Positions 33,877 through 44,799 of a DNA stretch of 64,000 bases are shown here, piece by piece. A model generated the notes under the pieces. It was not told the origin of the DNA and searched no databases. It worked only from the letters and a program-made list of their open reading frames with translations. Source of the stretch: Tanypteryx hageni. Taxonomy: Eukaryota; Arthropoda; Insecta; Odonata; Petaluridae. The position numbers and the translations under genes were made by a program. Each line of letters starts with the position of its first letter. Position 1 is the first letter of the stretch. The DNA lies in NCBI GenBank assembly GCA_028673005.1, contig CM054118.1, positions 5,730,410 to 5,794,409 of the forward strand, given 5' to 3'.

Positions 33877-34925
33877 TTTGATGTGTGTAATCTTTTCACC
33901 AGTGTTCCCACCAAAGAAGCTTTGGAGTTAACTGAAATTACCCTCGTCAAGAAAGGTGTTACCGCTCCAATAATCAGTGAATTGAGTTCCCTAATTAAAG
34001 CGTGCGTTTCTCAAAACTATTTCAAGTTTAATGGAAGTTTTTATAAACAATTAGATGGCCTAGCCATGGGCTCTCCTTTTTCGCCACTACTTGCAGACAT
34101 TTACATGAAAAATTTTGAAAGAAATATATTCTCTTCAGAGAATCCTATTGTTAAAAACGTTTTCTGTTGGTTTCGTTATATCGATGACATTATTTGTGTG
34201 TGGTGTGGGTCATCGAGGCAACTGGATATCTTCGTAAATTTCTTGAATTATTTTAATAAAGCAATGAAATTCACATGTGAAACAGAAATCAACGGGTCCC
34301 TAAACTTTCTAGACATCACCATATCAAAGGTAAATAGAAATTTAGATTTTTGCCATTTTCAGGAAAGACACGCACGCCGACCAAATTATTCACTTCAATT
34401 CCAGACACCATTTCTCACAAAAAATTGCCGTATTTCATTCCATGCTTCATAAGCTATTGAACATTACTTTGTCAGATTTCAACGTCAGGAAAGAACTTCG
34501 AATTATTAAACAAATAGCAATCGACAACAGTTACCCAAGAAAATTAATTGACAGATTATATGAGAGGAAACGATCTCAACTAGCCATGAAACAAATATAC
34601 GGAACCATTCCTGTTGACTATTTGAAACCACAATGGCGAAGACTACCCTTTCTTGGTAATATATCCCTTAAAATTAACAGATTAATTCCCAAAAATAAAA
34701 TTAGAGGCGCTTTTTACGATAGATCGAACTTTAAAAACCTATTATTCCGTACTAAAGACAAAATTAAAAATTTGGAAAAAAGTGGAATTTTCAAATTACA
34801 TTGTGGAGATTGTACTGCCGTTTATATAGGATAAAAGGGACAAATTCAAAGAAAGAATCAAAGAACAGCATTCCTGCTTCATAAACAGTAAAACAACCTC
34901 TCTCTTCGCCAAACATCTATTAGAA
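33877..34925 (+). pseudogene. Penelope-like element: reverse transcriptase and GIY-YIG remnant
   Basis: 33883-34345 encodes the reverse transcriptase core: NLFTSVPTKEALEL, CVSQNYFKFNGSFYKQ, DGLAMGSPFSPLLADIYM, the catalytic FRYIDDIICVW (YIDD codons at 34177-34188) and GSLNFLDITI. A single frameshift near 34350-34380 separates it from the frame continuing in HFSQKIAVFHSMLHKLLNI at 34442-34834, which runs to a GIY-YIG start (SGIFKLHCGDCTAVYIG). A stop and a small deletion follow, then FKERIKEQ and SLFAKHLLEHNV in shifted frame. The element is 5'-truncated at the first Asp of the DxxxLFTSVP motif. It is the most complete Penelope-like copy here, but inactive. Confidence 0.92.
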
Positions 34926-34935
34926 CACAACGTTC

Positions 34936-35005
34936 GTTCGTTCGCTCGTGTTCGTTCGCTCGTGTTCGTTCGCTCGTGTTCGCTCGCTCGTGTTCGTTCG
35001 CTCGT
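34936..35005. repeat. 14-bp minisatellite, five units
   Basis: Five tandem units of GTTCGTTCGCTCGT (one with a single change) directly after the Penelope-like nuclease remnant. They are followed by GCTCGCATAGTGTAAGCGCA. On the minus strand the latter reads like the end of a DNA transposon (GCGCTTACACTATGCGAGC). CpG-rich. Confidence 0.92.
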
Positions 35006-35049
35006 GCTCGCATAGTGTAAGCGCACCTTTACGCATATAGTATAAGGAC

Positions 35050-36285
35050 GACAATACAAATACAAATTTTACTATTTTTGTTTTAAATTGATTTTATTCT
35101 TCATATTTTACGATCCCATACTTTCAAAACGTAGAAAGATGTTATCGTTTTGACTCTTTTACCTTGTATATACGAATATTATTATTATTTTTATTGTACT
35201 TTTGCTTAAAATTCTAGAATCTTTCCATCCGCCATTTCTTACAAGTTAACTCAAGCGCATTCTCCTCTCTCAACGCGCCGAATTTCGAAACATTCATCTT
35301 CCGGATCCGGCCTGGCGAGTGTTTTTTCCGATGTAACTTTTTCCCTCGCACTGAAATGTCGCAAAATTCTACCCCATGCTGACAACTCTTATTCCCACTC
35401 TCACGCTCCCTTTTTCTGTCTTTATGCTCAACGGACATTTCTTCTTCATCCCTTTTTCCTATATTTTACGGAACCATCTCTCTCTCTTTCTTTCCTTCCT
35501 TTTAAAATATCTTCTCCCTATCCTCGTACAAAAAGTCCCCGCTTTTCCCCTTTACCGAACTCGGCACCATCACTGCCATTCTCTCTCCACCCTCTCCCAC
35601 ATAATTCGCCGCAGCTCCTCCCCTCTCCCCTTCCCTTACTCCTCCCCTCTCCCCTCCCCTCTCCCTTCCTCTCTCCCTTCCCCTCTCCCTTCCTCCCCTC
35701 CCTCCCTTCTCTTCCCCTCCTCTCTCCCCTCCCTCCCTTCTCCTGCCCTCCCCGATCTTCCATCCCACTGATATCACACCTTTCGCGCTGACCCTTCCCC
35801 TCCTCCCTTCGTCCTCTTGACCACAATGGCGCCAAACAATGGGTCTTTTTGACCCCAAAAGATCTTCCGTGGTCAACAATCGATGTGTGTCGCAGTCGGA
35901 TGGTTCGGTGAAAAAATAAGAGTTCAGGGGTGAAAGGGGTGGGGAGCGTTATCGGCAGTGGTCTCTGAATGGAGACGTGGCCAAGGGGGTCACTGTTGGA
36001 GGTGTCGCAAGGGTCATGAGGGCACCCGGTGGGGATTTTTAAGGGGTGGGACAGACGGAGGGAGGTGCTGGGCTTAATTTCATCTTTTACCCTTGATATT
36101 GATATCGCTCAATATTTTTTCTCGGGATTATGAACCATTAAATGCTTACTTGCGTCTCATTTAAGGAATCAAGGGTTCATTTAGAGGAGGCATCGTCCAA
36201 AATGTTTTGTTTTTCTTCGCTTTCGCCTCAGTCGTAGCTTGAGAAATTATCGTAATCGTGTGAGTGTGAATGTAATCATAAGTAC
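35050..36285. other. CT-rich CpG-containing block
   Basis: 35380-35770 is a polypyrimidine tract (CCTCTCCC words) with repeat-derived frames of 105-131 codons on both strands. 35880-36070 is G-rich. No gene recognised. Confidence 0.4.
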
Positions 36286-36288
36286 CTA

Positions 36289-36800
36289 CAGGTAGTCCCC
36301 GCTTTTCCGTTGTCCGCCTATGCGTAAATTCCTAATTGACGACACTCATTTTTTCGTCCTCGTTATCCGCTTATTCGGCACATCGAAGCTTTTCGTCGTT
36401 CCACTTTTCGTTGTCCGCGTAAGTTCCTTTTTGACGAAATTTTCATTCTTCCGTCTAATGGGTTATCTAATAACGTTTGATTTTTTGTAATTATTCATTT
36501 GTGTCTGTGTTGATTCAATAATTCTTTGCCAGCAAACGTTGGCAATATTGCGAATTTGTCGTCGATTGAGGTTATTCTTGTTAAAATATAGTCAAATTTA
36601 TTCTTTACGTGAGTGGTTTTTATCATACGTTTTAATAAAATGCATTACGATGAAAATCGAAATTTATGATTTTAGTTTAGTTTCCTTGGTTAGGAACGAA
36701 ATCCTTCATTTTAATATTGCGTTTACCTATGTAAAATAGTGATCCGCTTTTCGTCGAGGGTTTCAGGAATGTAACCTGACGTAAAAGTGTGGACTGCCTG
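36289..36800. mobile_element. pogo/Tigger-type MITE flanked by TA
   Basis: Left end CAGGTAGTCCCCGCTTTTC; the right end GTGGACTGCCTG reads as CAGGCAGTCCAC on the other strand. Both ends abut TA (36287-36288 and 36801-36802), as expected for Tc1/pogo insertions. Inside are repeated GTTGTCCGC and TTTTCGTCG words near each end. 512 bp, no transposase coding; a 66-codon frame at 36539-36739 has no motif. Confidence 0.85.
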
Positions 36801-36802
36801 TA

Positions 36803-38780
36803 AATTATTTCAGTTCTGCTAAGATGATCTTACATTAGCGTAGCTCAGTGGATTGCGTGAATGAAAACTACTCGAGCAGAGGTTCTTAACTAGGGACCAG
36901 AGGAGGTGAGGAAGAGATTCAAGGGAGGTGAGGAGATGTAATGTAGTCAACATAGCGTCTGCACGAACTCGGCCATTTGCGCACAAGCGCTTGTAACTGT
37001 AATAGAGTATTTTAAAGTTCCATTTTGTAAGTACGCAGCAGAACATTGCAAGATAAGAATGATCAAAATATCCTTTGATTGGCGCTACCAAAATCGTGAT
37101 CGAAAGTTGATCGTAGAACCATGTCCCTATCTTTTATTATCGGTCTCCTACGTGGTAACTCACCCGAATTTTCGCACCTTATAAAGGTTTAAATTCGTTA
37201 ATCAACAACTTTGCTATGAAACACTTCCATGCATCTTTTTTGGAGGTAGTAAAAAGTATATTGTTAACGGGTTATGACGCCATCGCTTGCGCTACGGATT
37301 TGCGTATGCAGCGTGTCTTCTTTATTCCCACTACATTCTGCGTTAGTTTTGAAAAAAATCGCTGTTGAATATAAAATATCATATTTGATAATAATCATTA
37401 AATGATATAATAAGCCAGTCATTTTGCGAAGCCAGCCTCATGTTTGCTTGTACATTTGATCACACCCTTATGCGACTCTCAATTTTTTTATTGAAATCAA
37501 CGCGATATTTATCGTTCCAGCGATATAAGCGTAATATTTGAGCCACTCCTACTCTTTTTGTTGAAAATGCGCCGTCGAAATCGAAAAAATTAAACTCGGG
37601 GCTCTTGAGTCGAAATTTTACCTTTATTTTTTTGACAAAATTTGCTCCGTGTTCCCTGTTGCGTGAGAAAGCGTCCAAGGTTAAGTTCGCAGTTTCCTCA
37701 CTACTGCATCCAGAAACGGGCATAATTTTAGTTGCGTTTACCACTTCTTTAACCCCAAAAAGTCTGCAGATTATAAAGAGCGGTGGTCGGAGGAAGGGTT
37801 TTTAGGCGAATGAGACGTGTGTGAGAAGGGAGAAGGAGAGTTCTAAATCCACCCCTGTCTCTCTCTTCCCCCTTTTTCTCCCCCTACACCGCACAGTCCC
37901 TCTCATTATTTCAAATACTGTGGTCCCGTGTGAGGCGTTGACCACTAGAAAAAAGGAGGGAGAAAAGGTTAGGGGAGGTCGCAACCCCTCGGTCGTAACC
38001 CCTTGTCCTTCTCCAATGGACGGGACGCACCTTTGCCCCCGGAGGTCTAACACCTTTGCCCTTCCCTCGACCCCGACTAAATCGCCCTCTCCCTTCCTCT
38101 CACCCCCCTTCCACTCCCTACACCTGCCCCACCCCACCCCGGAAAGGGACGCTGCTTCCGGATAGACGCGGAAGTCGAACTCGGAGCAGGTGGACCGGGT
38201 TCGATACCACCGAATGTACGCGGGGTAGTTTTGGAGCCTTGGGGTGTTTTGGCGGTATCCTACGAGGTTTATGGCTTGGAGTTGCTTGGGGTTGCTTGGT
38301 TGAGTAATGGAAAATGCGCGATTGGTATGCGTTAAAGTTTTCTAAGCAAAATTTTGGTTGAATCGAATGAAACTACATTTTTCTGATGTTTAATTATAAA
38401 TTGCTTTTACTGCTAGCTGTACAGAATTGTAGTATGCTAGTAATGCCAGACTTTGCTAACAAATAATTTTGCTATCATGATTTTCCAGGTTTTTAGACTA
38501 TATAGATACTGAATATTTTTGCTTTGCAAAACACATACATATTGCTATTTATGCACAATATAATACGCTTCAATTATATGTATATTTTTCGACCGCCCGT
38601 GAGTGGGGCCTTACAATTGTGAATTGTATTTTTTAATATTTTATGCGTTGACTTAATTTTTAGTTGTCAAACACAAGTGATGGTTTTATTTGCACAAAGT
38701 TGTGTTCAAAGACAAATTTGGACGTATCACTATCCTGAAAATTGAATTCGTGAAACTAAACCATGCTAAAAGTAGATTTC
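36803..38780. other. Unannotated DNA with a CpG-rich block at 37800-38330
   Basis: The block has frames of 83-114 codons on both strands and TA-poor composition. The rest is AT-rich. No gene or repeat recognised. Confidence 0.4.
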
Positions 38781-38815
38781 ACCTGATGATGGCGATCATT
38801 CGTCGCAATCGGTAC
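38779..38815 (+). other. Penelope-type 3' motif remnant
   Basis: CACCTGATGATGGCGATCAT followed by TCGTCGCAATCGG has the order CTGATGA, one extra base, a stem (GGCGA/TCGTC) and GCAA where GAAA is expected. It matches the architecture at 11967-12010. No coding part adjoins it. Confidence 0.4.
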
Positions 38816-39650
38816 TCTTTCTTTGTTTTCTTATAGAAATAGCGCCAAGTTATCAAACATTATTGTGTTTTACTCTATTTAACATATAACTTTTTCTAAT
38901 ATGGAGTTTCAATTCATCACTTTAATGATGTATTTATGATATTTTCTTGGAAATCACTTCAAACTTGGAATTAAACGAAACGAAGATCTCTAAGCCGAGA
39001 AAATTCATCAAATCCCAGATAAAATGTTTTAATATTATTATTTTTGCAACATCAACCACCTTTCGAGAAATTTTAAATCTTAAAAAATTAATAAAACAGC
39101 GCATGTATATTTTTCTACGTTTAAATGTCTCGTTTTTGCCGACCCAGCGTGGGAAGATTTGTCACCGAAACTTACTTTTTCCGTGGACTTTTATTTCCGA
39201 GGAGAACTTTCTCTCCTCACCCCCCCCCCCCTCCCTCCCCTCTCGCCAAATTGAGTTCTACTCCTCGTAGTTATGCTGCAATAGTCCTGACCATTAGGGT
39301 GACCTTTTCCTGACCATTTGCCAACGCTTCTTTCTCACGTAATTTTTTCACCGCCGCAAATCTTCCAGAGGATGGGATGAACCGTAACAGTGGTGGAAAG
39401 AGAGATAAAGAGAAAAGAACGGACTTTGGAAAAGGGATGAAGGGAAAAGAGGAAAAACGCCATATTTTTTCTCCCAGTGCTTCCGAACAAACGCCGGGTC
39501 CAAACGCATTTCGCTAGTTTTTCCCGACGCCACGCTGGTTTCCATTGGCAACCAACGAAACGAAAGTCGGAACGCGACTCCTTCCGAAAGTCTTTTGCGG
39601 ACCAACGATCGATTATAATTTCTTTTTTTAGCGCTTTCCTCGATCTCACC
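38816..39650. other. No feature recognised
   Basis: AT-rich, then CpG-rich from about 39170 with a C-run at 39220-39232. Frames of 60-120 codons at 39335-39710 overlap on both strands. Confidence 0.35.
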
Positions 39651-39654
39651 TTGG

Positions 39655-39807
39655 TCGTATTCTGTTATAAATGTATTTTTTAAAGAATGGAGTGGTCGTA
39701 GCTGACGCATATTCGACCTGCGGTCGAACCAATGATAAATAACATAATTCTTTCACTTTTTCGGAGCTATTTCGAACTATTACCCCTATGAAGGCCAAAT
39801 TTTTGTT
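39655..39807 (-). pseudogene. LINE reverse-transcriptase C-terminal fragment (B)
   Basis: On the minus strand: NKNLAFIGVIVRNSSEKVKE, then LVRPQVEYASATT. This is the segment of CR1/jockey-type LINEs downstream of the reverse-transcriptase core (LGFxxRxxxxxxxxxKELxYxxLVRPxLEYAS). It joins directly to the 3' tail of a second LINE (A) at 39808, consistent with insertion of A into B. Confidence 0.8.
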
Positions 39808-40342
39808 ACATCTACATGTTACCCTGCAATTCACCTAATTGGTGGATGGCAGGGGGTGCGATGCACCATAACCTACCTAAAGATTATCTATCGCAGGTTG
39901 AAATTTTCTATTGTTATCTCGTATTGTCCTCGGAAAGAACGAGCATAGATAACGCTCCGTCCTACAATCGATCTCTCGTATCTTATAGTCACGGTCGTTC
40001 CTAGCGGCATCGATCAATCGGCGAATGTGGGTGTCCCACGAGAGATCACGATGGATATTTAACCGAGTCTGAAACTGGAATCCCTATTCCGTCCAACGAA
40101 TAATTAACATCCAACGAGATATTCTTGGTCCTCCAGAAATTGATGACTCAGTTTTTCTTTTGGTTGATCTCTAACTGCCATTCCTTACACCATGCAGAAA
40201 TAGCTTCTAGATCATTTTGGAAATACTGATTGTTTTCCGGATTTCTTATTTTTCTATAAATGTCGGTGTCGTCCGCGTAAAGCCTAATTTTACTTCTGAC
40301 CACTTAGTTGATATCGTTTATATAAATTATAAATAAATGACC
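39808..40342 (-). pseudogene. CR1/jockey-type LINE 3' end (A), internally deleted
   Basis: Minus strand from 40342: RLYADDTDIYRKIRNPENNQ is reverse-transcriptase motif C (YADD), then DLEAISAWCKEWQLEINQKK, followed in another frame by SRDLSWDTHIRRLID. The copy then jumps to KIREIDCRTERYLCSFFPRT, the C-terminal motif, with the intervening RT thumb region missing. The 3' UTR carries the stem-loop (CCCTGCCATCCACC...GGTGAATTGCAGGG) and an ATGTAGATGT end at 39808-39817. It belongs to the same subfamily as the copy at 44800-46457, sharing the TIRDNNRKF and following UTR sequence. Confidence 0.87.
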
Positions 40343-40343
40343 T

Positions 40344-40367
40344 ACGCGTCCCACCAGTGGGACGCGT
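40344..40367. repeat. Perfect 11-bp palindrome
   Basis: ACGCGTCCCAC, CA, GTGGGACGCGT. It lies at the 5' break of the minus-strand LINE A and upstream of a plus-strand LINE tail, so it may mark a rearrangement junction. Confidence 0.85.
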
Positions 40368-40499
40368 TCCACCGGTTGAGAAACAATGTGATAGAGGACG
40401 ACGTTCGCAAATATTAGCCTAGATTTTCGAATTGTTTCTTCAACAATTTCTGTCTTCGATGACATATGGAAAGTCAACTCTGCGAGTGATAACTGTTAG

Positions 40500-40573
40500 A
40501 TTGGCCTCAGTGCATTTCACCCCCTGCCACCTACCAGATTGGTGAATTGCGGGGCATCACGTAGATGTAGATG
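40500..40573 (+). mobile_element. LINE 3' tail, plus strand
   Basis: CAGTGCATTTCACCCCCTGCC, CACCTACC-AGATT-GGTGAATTGCGGGG, then CATCACGTAGATGTAGATG. Stem-loop and ATGTAG repeats as in the other tails. No coding remains. Confidence 0.8.
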
Positions 40574-40765
40574 CATACTTTAAAACGATCTTTTACAGAC
40601 TACATTTACTTTATGTCATCCACATGGGCCACCAAATCAATACTGTATTATAGGGGTAACAATGAAGTTCTCGCAATAGGCTTTATTTAATTTTTTCTGG
40701 GACTATGTTTTCAACCACCATTTTGGCGATTACACTGAAGTCACGTTATGTCGTACTTGACAGAT

Positions 40766-40836
40766 TCATCTACATCTGTATGATACCCTTCAAGTCACCT
40801 TATTGGGGGATGTCAGGATGTGCAGTGCTCATACTT
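40766..40836 (-). mobile_element. LINE 3' tail, minus strand
   Basis: Read on the minus strand: GAGCACTGCACATCCTGACA, a decayed stem-loop (CCCCAATAAGGTGACTTGAAGGG), then ATCATACAGATGTAGATG. A diverged member of the tail family. Confidence 0.65.
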
Positions 40837-41254
40837 TTTATCAATCTTCATCGGATATATTGAGAGTGTAAGGATTTGGCTTTATAATCTTTTTCAATGA
40901 TACTGTAACTATATAATGGGAGGAAGAATGCCAAAAACGAATTTTCGTCCCAAAATTGCATAATAACGGGGACAAGAGCAAATTTTGTTTTTATAATAAG
41001 ATTTAAAAAGTAATTATACTTCTGGAAATATAACTGATATATTTTTACTCTATTCATCTTCAAAAAGGCGACTTCGTGAATCGATACCTATCGTATTATC
41101 AGAAATTCTTGTCCGCAAAATCGGAAATTCCTAAAACAGCAATTTATTGTATCAATAATGAGGAAAATTTTATTTACATTTTCTAGTTCATGTATCTACA
41201 ATTAACTTTGAAATATACCAGATTGGTTGGTAGCATGGGATGCAAGTCATCAAG

Positions 41255-41445
41255 GTGCATTGGTTCTTCTATATAAGGATAAGATTCGCGAGATCGACTG
41301 CAGAACAGAGCGATATAGAGGATCGTTTTTTCCTAGGACGATAAGAGAACATAATAGGAAAAGATTAGGTGGGAAAACTCTTGGTGCACTGCACCCCCTA
41401 CCATCCACGAAAAAGGCGACTTACAGGGTATCATGTAGATGTATG
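41255..41445 (+). pseudogene. LINE C-terminal fragment with 3' UTR
   Basis: Encodes KDKIREIDCRTERYRGSFFP and RTIREHNRKR, the terminal motif of CR1/jockey-type LINE proteins. Then GGTGCACTGCACCCCCTACC, the stem-loop (CATCCACGAAAAAGGCGACTT) and ATCATGTAGATGT. The upstream protein is lost. Confidence 0.85.
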
Positions 41446-41499
41446 AAGGACCTTAATTTTGTTCCATGTGCGATAATGCAGTCCAACAGTGGTTTTAAC

Positions 41500-41560
41500 T
41501 AGTTTGGTGCAGTGGCATTCCCTGCCAAACGCTATTGGCAGCTTTCAGTGTACTAACGTA
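41500..41560 (+). mobile_element. LINE 3' tail variant
   Basis: TTGGTGCAGTGGCATTCCC, TGCCAAACGC-TATT-GGCAGCTTTCAGTG. Close to the tail at 13191-13243. It lies about 55 bp beyond the previous LINE tail. Confidence 0.6.
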
Positions 41561-41835
41561 AATCTAACTAGTATGAATCGCTCTGACCTACGGTCTAAAG
41601 CCATGTAAAAGAAGTAAATTATTAACTGTGATTATTATCAGGAGCTTTAATTGTTATTATGTCACGTCAAGACGGCTTATTTTTTACCTTTTGTTTTTTA
41701 CATTTTCCTTCTTATTTTATTTTTAAAATTCTCCATTCCTGTGACGTGGAAATATCTTTCTGAAGTAACGATCTTTCAAAATCGGTTCAATGACCCTCTT
41801 CGGACCAAATTCCATTTCCCTCCAAGAGTCATCCT
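41561..41835. other. No feature recognised
   Basis: AT-rich; nothing seen. Confidence 0.3.
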
Positions 41836-42624
41836 CGGCTAAAACGATCTCCGATCGGGGAAGTTTTTGACACTTTCGAGTCGCCACGGCGATTTCCACA
41901 CGCGTCGAAAATACCTACGCTCCTTTTCACGCGCAAATCGCCCGCAGATCCGAGAGAGAGAGAGGGTGCAACGCCCTCTTGCGTACCTCTCGTTACCACC
42001 TCTCGCGGACGCGTTTCGACAACGAGGCGCGTCGCAGACACCGGGGCCGTCCCGAAGAATGGAAATTTCGGACGCGCCACGCGTGATTTCCAACCGACGT
42101 CCACATTCGAAGGATTCTTTTCCGGTCGCGTGCCGCGATATAATCTCGTCTCCCAAACCGAGTAGTTCTTCTTCAAGGTGGTGGAGGTGGGAAAGACTCG
42201 GAGAGAATAGAAACCGTACGCCCCGCCACGTCCGGACCCGTCTCTTTCTCATTCTTCGCTCTGGGGATTCCGTCGTCGTGTCGACGTATTCGGCGCAACT
42301 CCCGGGGTTAATTGCCCCTTTTCCTCGAACTCTCTCGTCCTTGGCTAATATCGCAGCATCGATCTCTTTTGTCTCCTTCGAGCCATCCTCCGACCCTTTC
42401 TCTTCACTAGCTTCCCTTTGGAAAACCTGGTCGCCAGCGCATTTTAATGGCTCTTTTGGTTTGGAAAATACGCTCGTATGCTCTAATGGTGCAGTCCGTT
42501 CTTTTAAATCCCTTAAACTCTTTCTGCTCGAGGGAATTTTTGTGTATGTGACGTTGGTACTTGCATTCTTCACATTGGCGATGATTTGGATAGCGTAAGG
42601 AGTATTTTTTGCTGGAAAATCCAC
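41836..42624. other. CpG-rich island open on both strands (243 and 261 codons)
   Basis: This is the best candidate for an unrecognised exon but I do not call it a gene. A plus-strand frame of 243 codons (41867-42598) and a minus-strand frame of 261 codons (41839-42624) overlap almost fully. The interval is rich in CpG and poor in TA, which lowers stop frequency in every frame. Neither product shows a domain, signal peptide or membrane segment that I recognise, and both are rich in Arg and Ser. It could be a CpG-island promoter or a 5' exon with an undetected splice site. Confidence 0.4.
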
Positions 42625-44040
42625 GCTGTTCAGCGCTAATTATCTTTTTCACGTTTGCGGTGCTGATCGAAGAAGGATGTTCTTCTCTCTGTTTAAGAAC
42701 TATTTTCCGTCCTCTGTTGAATATGCATTTAGAATTGTATTTCATAATGTAAATGGATGTGAGGCAGCTGTTATGCGGTACTAACATTTGTGCGTATCAA
42801 GAAATAAGGTAAAAATATAAATGTGAAATAGTCCAAGCAAAAGGTAATAGTAAATAGTGGTAAGATTGCGATGGATAATTTTTCCCAGAAACTTTAAATT
42901 TTACTCTCGCATTTCTTCGTTTCCGCGTTATCTCGCATTTCGCCGATCCCAATAACAATACCAGTTGCCAATATTCATTAAGTTCTGTTGATAAAGAATG
43001 ACCCTCTTCCGAAACGCTATTTCCGTCTTGCAGGGTAGTAATGTAAAATGAATCGAGTTTGTGGACATTTTATTTTTATAATAAAGGACCCTTTCGCCCG
43101 CCAATTGCGAGGTCAAGGAAATAATGTAAAAACATTCAATTTAGGTTTAAATCGTTTCAAAGCGAAAACGTTGAGCTCAACTTACGGCTAAAATCTAGTC
43201 GAGAATGAAAGTAACATTGATATTTGCATAACAGTTGGAAAAGCATCTATTTCCCCAAGCGTGTGACAGCTGTCGAGGTTAACTTCATTATAACTTCATT
43301 TCTTTTTAATCTACAGATATGAAGTCACTGCATAGTGACCAGCAATCTCGAATGATTTGCGATGTCAGCTTCGAACAAAACAAGCAGGTGACAGGGTTAG
43401 ACACGCGACCTTAGCTTGGAGAGCCACATACACACTATTTTTTCGATAGAAACGGAAATTACATACGAATGACGATAGAATTAATTTAGTGTTTTTTCAA
43501 TCTTAAATATCTAAAATTAAAATTTTAATAGTTTTATGTGGAATAATGTAAATGCTTGCAATTCGAAAAGATGTTTATTTTGAATAATAATTTTGTTACA
43601 TCTTTTACTCGGAATTCATGCAAGTATTTGAAAGCATGCGGATATATTTAGAATTTTAATTAATTGAGCAGAACGTGGTTTTATTAAATGCAGGTTTGTT
43701 TGAGCTAAAAAATATCTATATTTTCATAAAATAATTTTTAAGTTGTCGGGTGATCTGATGGTATTAATTATACAAGCACACGTATATGTTCACTTATTAT
43801 ATATATTATAACTACATAATTTTATTTTATACTATTACTATTATTATACTATATTAATTTAGTGGGAAAATTCACGCGTAAACTTCTCTCAACTTATCAG
43901 GCCTCTTCTACCATTATTTTGAAATGAATTCCGCCTTTATCGCTATTGAAATCCCATCCCAATTAGTCCCAACTATAGCGCCGGATTTTAACTCCTCGAT
44001 TCTAAAAATGTCGCGAGCAAAAGCTTTTACAGAAGAACGT
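42625..44040. other. AT-rich DNA, nothing recognised
   Basis: No feature seen; the text near 43385-43430 (GTGACAGGGTTAGACACGCG) may be a decayed hAT end. Confidence 0.35.
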
Positions 44041-44480
44041 TTTCGTCAATAAATTAGCAGTTTTGCATAACAGGTCGTTCCACTGCGCGGTTCCGTGGGA
44101 TTGGTGACGAAGTTCACGACCTTTACACCGTCTGCTCTCCCCCTCTTTCTCCCATTTCTCTTTTTCCATCTCTTTCTCTCTCTCGCTTATCGGCGCTTCT
44201 TTCCCAACAGCCCTTTCGGTCAACAGCCTTGGCGCCGGACATGTTGCTTCCCGCCATGCAAGAGCGCGTCTCCAGGCTTAACGTTGCCTCGAGACGCATA
44301 ATCAGCGTACAATTTTCGTTTCGTTTTAGAGGTTTCCTCTCTCTCTCGCAGGATTTTTATCTCTCCCGTGTATCACTCCTGAGGTTTATTTTCGAAATAT
44401 TTTCTCCCTTTCTCACCATCTATCGAAGGAGGATGGGGAAAGCTTTCGAATCTTTGTGACGTCAGGTGTAAGGGGAAGGG
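44041..44480. other. CpG/pyrimidine-rich block
   Basis: CT-rich at 44130-44200. Frames of 68-76 codons on both strands without domains. Confidence 0.35.
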
Positions 44481-44702
44481 GGAATGGTTTGGAGCTTTAT
44501 TTCCGAAAGCATGCGGATGAAATGTCAGCGCGAGGATTATTTTGGAAGGGAAAATTGAAGGGCGATAATCTTATGCGTCGTTAGTTTTCGCGATGAATGT
44601 TAATGTCGTAGTTATGATTCGCGGTTTCACGTGCTTTTAAAATGTCATTTTAAAGATTCCGCGAATCTAACCCCTCCTGCTATTCAAATTTTCGATGGCC
44701 TT

Positions 44703-44799
44703 AAGATTTTAAAGATAGATTATCAGACGTAATTAAGAGCCCATCTTACGTAGGACACCACGGCCACGCCGACAAGATACGAGAAATTGATCGTAGGAC
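44703..44799 (+). pseudogene. LINE C-terminal fragment, cut off by another LINE tail
   Basis: Plus strand: DFKDRLSDVIKSPSYVGHHG, then HADKIREIDRRT. This is the segment just before the terminal SFFPRTIREHN motif (compare 54713-54812). It ends abruptly where the minus-strand LINE tail begins at 44800. The rest of this LINE is not found beyond the other end near 46457. Confidence 0.75.

Noticed and set aside
35376..35879. Frames of 105-131 codons in the CCTCTCCC region
   Set aside because: Low-complexity translation, open on both strands, no domain.
36780..37140. 90-codon minus-strand frame at 36819-37091 as a small gene
   Set aside because: No recognisable motif. It begins just beyond the Tigger-type MITE and is within chance length for the region.
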